A DNA stretch of 64,000 bases. Source: Natronomonas sp. (GTDB lineage: Archaea; Halobacteriota; Halobacteria; Halobacteriales; Haloarculaceae). The stretch spans positions 1-64,000 of the forward strand of contig NZ_JAQCNO010000071.1 in NCBI RefSeq assembly GCF_028274965.1, written 5' to 3'. The notes under the pieces were generated by a model. It had not been told where the DNA came from. It made no database searches and worked only from the letters and a program-made list of their open reading frames with translations. Within the stretch, counting starts at the first letter, position 1; every line of letters starts with the position of its first letter. A program made the translations under genes and the position numbers. Shown piece by piece: positions 60,581 through 64,000 of this stretch.

Positions 60581-61264
60581 ATGACAACCAAGACCGCGGC
60601 GTACGACTACGTGATCGTCGGTACCGGATCGGCGGGCTGCGTGCTCGCCGCCAGACTCAGCGAGGACCGCGACGTCTCCGTCCTCGTGCTCGAGGCCGGG
60701 GCGCCGGACGAGAAACGCGAGATCGACGTGCTGGTCGCCTTTTCTGAGCTCTTCGGGTCCGGGGCCGATTGGGCCTACGACACCGTCACCCAACCGGAGA
60801 TGAACGGCCGGGAGCCGTACTGGCCGCGGGGGAAGTCGCCCGGCGGGTCGAGTTCGATCAACGCGATACTGTACGTCGGGGGCCACCCGAGCGACTACGA
60901 CCGCTGGGCGTCGCTCGGCAACGACGGGTGGGGGTACGAGGACGTCCTGGCGTAGTTCAATCGAAGCGAGCGCTTCGACGGCGTCCGAGGCCCCGAACGC
61001 TGGCCCGGCGGGGACGTCGAAACCGACGCCGAGACCGAGGCCCACGTCCGGAAGGGCGCACACACCATCTACCACCCGGTCGGGACCTGCACAATGGGTG
61101 ACGGCGAGGGCGCCGCCGTCGACGACCGACTGTGTGTTCGCGGCGTCGAGGGGCTCCGCGTCGTCGACGCGTCGGTGATGCCGCGGCTCGTCGGCGGGGA
61201 CACGAACGCGCCGACGATGATGATCGCCGAGAGGGCCGCGGCGGTGATCCGCGGCGAGGCATGA
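60581..61264 (+). pseudogene. GMC oxidoreductase (choline dehydrogenase-like), decayed
   Basis: The start is normal: [20 protein letters not shown] (FAD-binding) and RGKSPGGSSSINAILYVGGH, ending GYEDVLA. There a TAG at 60953-60955 replaces the expected Tyr codon; the same frame continues FNRSERFDGVRGPERWPGGD and then jumps to the family's C-terminal part, TIYHPVGTCTMGDGEGAAVD and DTNAPTMMIAERAAAVIRGE, to a TGA at 61262-61264. Only about 227 of some 530 residues remain. An internal deletion of about 300 residues removed the substrate domain. The gene cannot make a working enzyme. Confidence 0.88.
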
Positions 61265-61357
61265 CCGATCGCGTCCGCGCCCACGCGAACCGTTATGCTC
61301 CACTGCGGCCGCCGGGCGCGTTCTCACGCTTCGGTCTCGGGTAGCCGCACCAGGCGG

Positions 61358-61372
61358 AATGTTTTATTGCGT
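61358..61372 (+). promoter_or_regulatory. TATA-type promoter of the 7TM kinase gene
   Basis: AATGTTTTATTGCGT is centred about 26 bases before the GTG at 61392. Because the ATG at 61359 lies inside this element, the GTG is the better start. Confidence 0.6.
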
Positions 61373-61391
61373 GCTGTTCGTAGCTCAGCGC

Positions 61392-63146
61392 GTGAATCCG
61401 CTGCAGGCGGGGTACGTTGCGCTTTTCGTCCTCGCGGCAGCCGGCTGTTTTTTCGGCGCCGTGCGGACGCGCACGCTCGGCGAACCGGAGATCGGCCGTC
61501 CCCTGCGGGTGTTTCTCGCGGCGACGGGGATCTGGGGCGTCTCGGGGGCGGCGCTGTTCGTCGCGCCGTCGCTGCGGGTCATGAGCGCGGTCTACACCGT
61601 CGGGCTCGTGTTCGGGTTCGGCACCGTCTTCGCGTGGCTGTGGTTCTGTTCGGCGTACGCCGGCCGGGGCTACCACCGCGACCGGCGGATACAGGCGGCC
61701 GCTGCGGGCGTGTTTCTCCTCGTCAGTTCGATCAAGCTCACCAACCCGATACACCACGCCTACTTCGTCCCGGCGCTCGCAGACGACCCGTTCGTGCACT
61801 TCGCCCCGGAGGCCGGGGCGTTCTACTGGGTCGTCACCGCGGTCGCCTACACCGGGTCGGCGGTCGGGCTGTACGTGCTCTTCGAGCTGTACTTCGCCTC
61901 CCGGTTCAACTCGCTGAAGATCGGGCTGTTGACGGTCGCGATCGCGCTTCCGGTCGTGCCGAAGCTACTGGCGGTCGTCAGCGATAGGTCGCTCCTGCTG
62001 TTGTTCTACGAGCCGATCGGCGCGGCGGTTTTCGCCGTCGGCGTCGTCTCGGTCGCAACGGAGAGTTTCCTCTCGGTCCGCGCGCCGGGGCGCAGACAGC
62101 TCGTCGAACGGCTCGCCGACCCCGTGTTGATCGTCGACAGCTCCGAGCGCCTCGTCGAGTACAACGAACGCGCCCGCGAGCTGTTTCCGGAGGTGGCCGG
62201 GAGCCTCGGGGACCCCCTCGCCGGCGTCGCCCCGTCGGTCACAGAGGCCGAACACGGGGATCGCATCGGGATCGTGCGGGACGGCAAAACGCGGTACTAC
62301 CTCCTCAACCGGTCGGTGATAACCCTGGGGTCGGCGCCGATCGGTCGCGCGATCGTGCTCTCGGACGTGACCGACCTCGAGAGACAGCGGGACCACCTCG
62401 AACAGCAGACCGCACACCTCGAAAACCTCACCGAAGCGATGGCGCACGAACTCCGCAACCCGCTGGCGATCGTTCGCGGGAACTTGGAGCTACTCGGCGA
62501 GGAGGCCGGCAGGCCGGATCCGGACCTCCCCGGCGCCGTCGAACGCGGAGAGCCGGGCGGCGTCTCCGCCGCGGCCGACACGGGGGGGCGCGCCGCGCCG
62601 CCCGGCGCGGGCGAGAACGACTCGATCGGGACCGCCCTCGCGGCCGTCGAACGGATGGAGGGCGTGGTCGACGACCTCATTTCGATCATGGAGTACGGGA
62701 CGCCGATCACCGACACGGAACCGCACCCGATCGGGTCGATCATCGACGACGCGAAGGGCTCTTTCGGCGGGACCGTCGAGGTGATCGGCGGGCGCGAGCG
62801 TCCGATCGTCGCCGACAGGACGCGCTGTGGCGAACTGTTCAGACACCTCTTTCGGCTCCACGACGGGCGCGGCGCATCGACGGTCTCCGTCGAGGTGCTT
62901 GAGGAGGGGTTCGCGGTCGGAAGCGACGGCGAGCGGTTTCTCACGTCCGAGCGCGGGAAGCTCTTCGAGTACGGTGTAGAAACCGGGGAGAACGCGCGCA
63001 TAATCCTGGCGAACGCGTGGACGCTCGCGAACCTCCACGGGTGGTCCATCGAGGCGGACCCGGAGGCCGACGGCCCGCGGATCGTCGTGTCGGGCGTTTC
63101 CTACGCGGACGAGGGGTCCGGAGGGCCGGGGGAGACGGAGGGGTAG
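61392..63146 (+). CDS. 7TM-PAS histidine kinase with atypical ATPase domain
   Basis: From the GTG the protein reads MNPLQAGYVALFVLAAAGCF. Seven N-terminal helices form a 7TM sensor domain (about residues 1-220). A PAS-like segment follows (VDSSERLVEYNERARELFPE), then a coiled linker (LERQRDHLEQQTAHLENLTE) and the HisKA phosphorylation helix with the His in EAMAHELRNPLAIVRGNLEL. The C-terminal part is odd: where the N box and glycine boxes of the HATPase should be, there is RCGELFRHLFRLHDG and ENARIILANAWTLANLHGWS, without GxGxG. It may be inactive or use another kinase. No response regulator is adjacent. Confidence 0.85.
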   Translation: MNPLQAGYVALFVLAAAGCFFGAVRTRTLGEPEIGRPLRVFLAATGIWGVSGAALFVAPSLRVMSAVYTVGLVFGFGTVFAWLWFCSAYAGRGYHRDRRIQAAAAGVFLLVSSIKLTNPIHHAYFVPALADDPFVHFAPEAGAFYWVVTAVAYTGSAVGLYVLFELYFASRFNSLKIGLLTVAIALPVVPKLLAVVSDRSLLLLFYEPIGAAVFAVGVVSVATESFLSVRAPGRRQLVERLADPVLIVDSSERLVEYNERARELFPEVAGSLGDPLAGVAPSVTEAEHGDRIGIVRDGKTRYYLLNRSVITLGSAPIGRAIVLSDVTDLERQRDHLEQQTAHLENLTEAMAHELRNPLAIVRGNLELLGEEAGRPDPDLPGAVERGEPGGVSAAADTGGRAAPPGAGENDSIGTALAAVERMEGVVDDLISIMEYGTPITDTEPHPIGSIIDDAKGSFGGTVEVIGGRERPIVADRTRCGELFRHLFRLHDGRGASTVSVEVLEEGFAVGSDGERFLTSERGKLFEYGVETGENARIILANAWTLANLHGWSIEADPEADGPRIVVSGVSYADEGSGGPGETEG

Positions 63147-63179
63147 TCGGATGCGGACCCGCGGCGCGTCGGCGCGCGC

Positions 63180-63743
63180 TCAGGCCGACGGCGATCCGTC
63201 CGGGAACCGGTGGTACTCGATGTCGTTCGAGCGCATCTCGTTGTGGCGGCGCTCGAGAAAGGAGTACACCGCGCCGTGGGGCGCGCCGTCGAGGATCATC
63301 TCGGCGGCGCTGCGGACGGCGTCGGTCTGTTCGGGCGACCCGATGATCCCGAGCGTCGTCCCGTAGATGACGACGTCCGCGCCGCTGAGTTCGGCCATCA
63401 GTTCCCGCGTCCGGCCGTTCTCACCGATGAGTCGCCCCTTCTTGCGCTTGAGATCCTTCTTGTTCCGGGTCGCGGCCTCGATGTCGACGAGTTCGAACCG
63501 CTGCATGTCGTCGTCCAACAGCCGGAAGGCGGCCTCCGGGGAGAACCCCCGGCCGATCGCCTTGACGATGTCGGGGCCCTTCAGCCCGAGTATCGGGTCG
63601 CCGACCGATTCGACGCGGACCGAACCGGTCTCGGAGTCGATGTCGAGTCGGACCTCGGCGCGGGACTCGATCTCGCGCATCGTCTCACCCCCCTCGCCGA
63701 TGAGCACTCCGATCCGGTCGTTCGGGACAGTGACGTGTTTCAT
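63180..63743 (-). CDS. KH-domain protein, archaeal Pno1/Dim2-like
   Basis: The 187-residue protein has two KH motifs: VPNDRIGVLIGEGGETMREI near the N-terminus and KGRLIGENGRTRELMAELSG near residue 110. Archaeal homologues of Pno1/Dim2 bind the 3' end of 16S rRNA during small-subunit maturation and are often encoded with the kinase Rio1 and aIF1A. Those partners are not in the window; the GNAT gene lies upstream on the same strand. Confidence 0.9.
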   Translation of the reverse strand: MKHVTVPNDRIGVLIGEGGETMREIESRAEVRLDIDSETGSVRVESVGDPILGLKGPDIVKAIGRGFSPEAAFRLLDDDMQRFELVDIEAATRNKKDLKRKKGRLIGENGRTRELMAELSGADVVIYGTTLGIIGSPEQTDAVRSAAEMILDGAPHGAVYSFLERRHNEMRSNDIEYHRFPDGSPSA

Positions 63744-63804
63744 ACCGTCGGGTTCGTGATCCGTACTGTTAAGCGTTCGTTGACGGACCGGCGCGGACCC
63801 GCGG

Positions 63805-64000
63805 TTACACGCGCCGTTCGAACCCCAACTCCGGGTGGCGCTCGCCCGCGATCTCCGCGTCGGTCGTTCGACCCCGCTCGAACCCGCGGGACTCGAAGAA
63901 CCCGACGCCGACCGCGTTGTCGGCGAGGACGCCGCAGGCGACCCGATCGACCCCCTGTGCCACGGCCCGCTCGGTCGCCCGCTCTAACAGCGCCGAGCCG
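63805..64000 (-). CDS. GNAT acetyltransferase, C-terminal part (partial)
   Basis: The frame is open from the window edge to a TAA at 63805-63807. The 64 visible residues include GSALLERATERAVAQGVDRV and LADNAVGVGFFESRGFERGR, the end of a GNAT domain (the Q/RxxGxG/A helix, then the N-x-x-A-x-x-F-Y/F-x-x-x-G-F pattern). The N-terminus and the substrate are outside the window. It is upstream of the KH gene on the same strand, with about 60 bases between. Confidence 0.8.
   Translation of the reverse strand, partial: GSALLERATERAVAQGVDRVACGVLADNAVGVGFFESRGFERGRTTDAEIAGERHPELGFERRV

Overview
The window is chromosomal DNA of a halophilic archaeon (class Halobacteria). The evidence is very high G+C, strongly acidic predicted proteins, archaeal information-processing genes (RfcL, a family B replicative polymerase, L44e, S27e, aIF2-alpha, Nop10, PAN, thermosome, a Pno1-like KH protein), a halocyanin, archaeal-type SecD/SecF, MptA, and promoters with a TATA element centred about 26 nt before the start codon, i.e. 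mostly leaderless transcripts. No species can be named from sequence alone. Nothing looks like a provirus, plasmid, CRISPR array or large island; this is mostly core genome with small scars.

Layout. 0-9 kb: end of a malic enzyme, a broken PAS gene, rfcL, larC, gamma-glutamyltransferase, an S-adenosyl(inosyl)homocysteine hydrolase and an MTA/SAH deaminase. 9-14 kb: metallophosphoesterase, the translation cluster rpl44e-rps27e-eif2a-nop10-PAC2, and dapD. 14.3-14.8 kb: tRNA-Gln(TTG) followed by two 103-bp tandem repeats that each carry its 3' end. 14.8-20.5 kb: DtxR regulator plus ferritin-like protein, a membrane protein, and the sufC-sufB-sufD operon. 20.6-25.9 kb: polB interrupted by two related inteins. 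26-31.6 kb: small haloarchaeal genes, rad50-mre11 and a winged-helix regulator divergent from pan. 31.7-44.9 kb: pan, DUF502, UbiA, an MDR oxidoreductase, a metallo-beta-lactamase lipoprotein with DUF3006, patatin, an S1/OB/DHH nuclease-like protein overlapping a phospholipase D-like protein tail to tail, a HEAT-repeat protein and archaetidylserine synthase. 45-53 kb: halocyanin, secF-secD, a DUF255 protein, a frameshifted kinase ATPase remnant, mptA, NAD kinase and a KaiC/RecA-like ATPase. 53-64 kb: nucleoside phosphorylase, a K+ channel with two TrkA-C proteins, ferredoxin, tRNA-Leu(TAA), thermosome, a decayed GMC oxidoreductase, a 7TM histidine kinase, a KH protein and the end of a GNAT acetyltransferase.

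How the genes work together: the replication and repair set (RfcL, PolB, Mre11-Rad50, DHH protein) and the translation/ribosome set sit in ordinary archaeal clusters. The SUF operon, DtxR/ferritin-like pair and ferredoxin form an iron theme. The MTA/SAH deaminase and the hydrolase could form an SAH-to-S-inosylhomocysteine route for SAM recycling. The observations most worth a second look are the homologous double inteins in polB, the tRNA-Gln 3'-end tandem repeats, three decayed genes (two from signal transduction, one oxidoreductase), the 171-bp antisense overlap of two genes and a short leaderless leader ORF before the KaiC-like gene.
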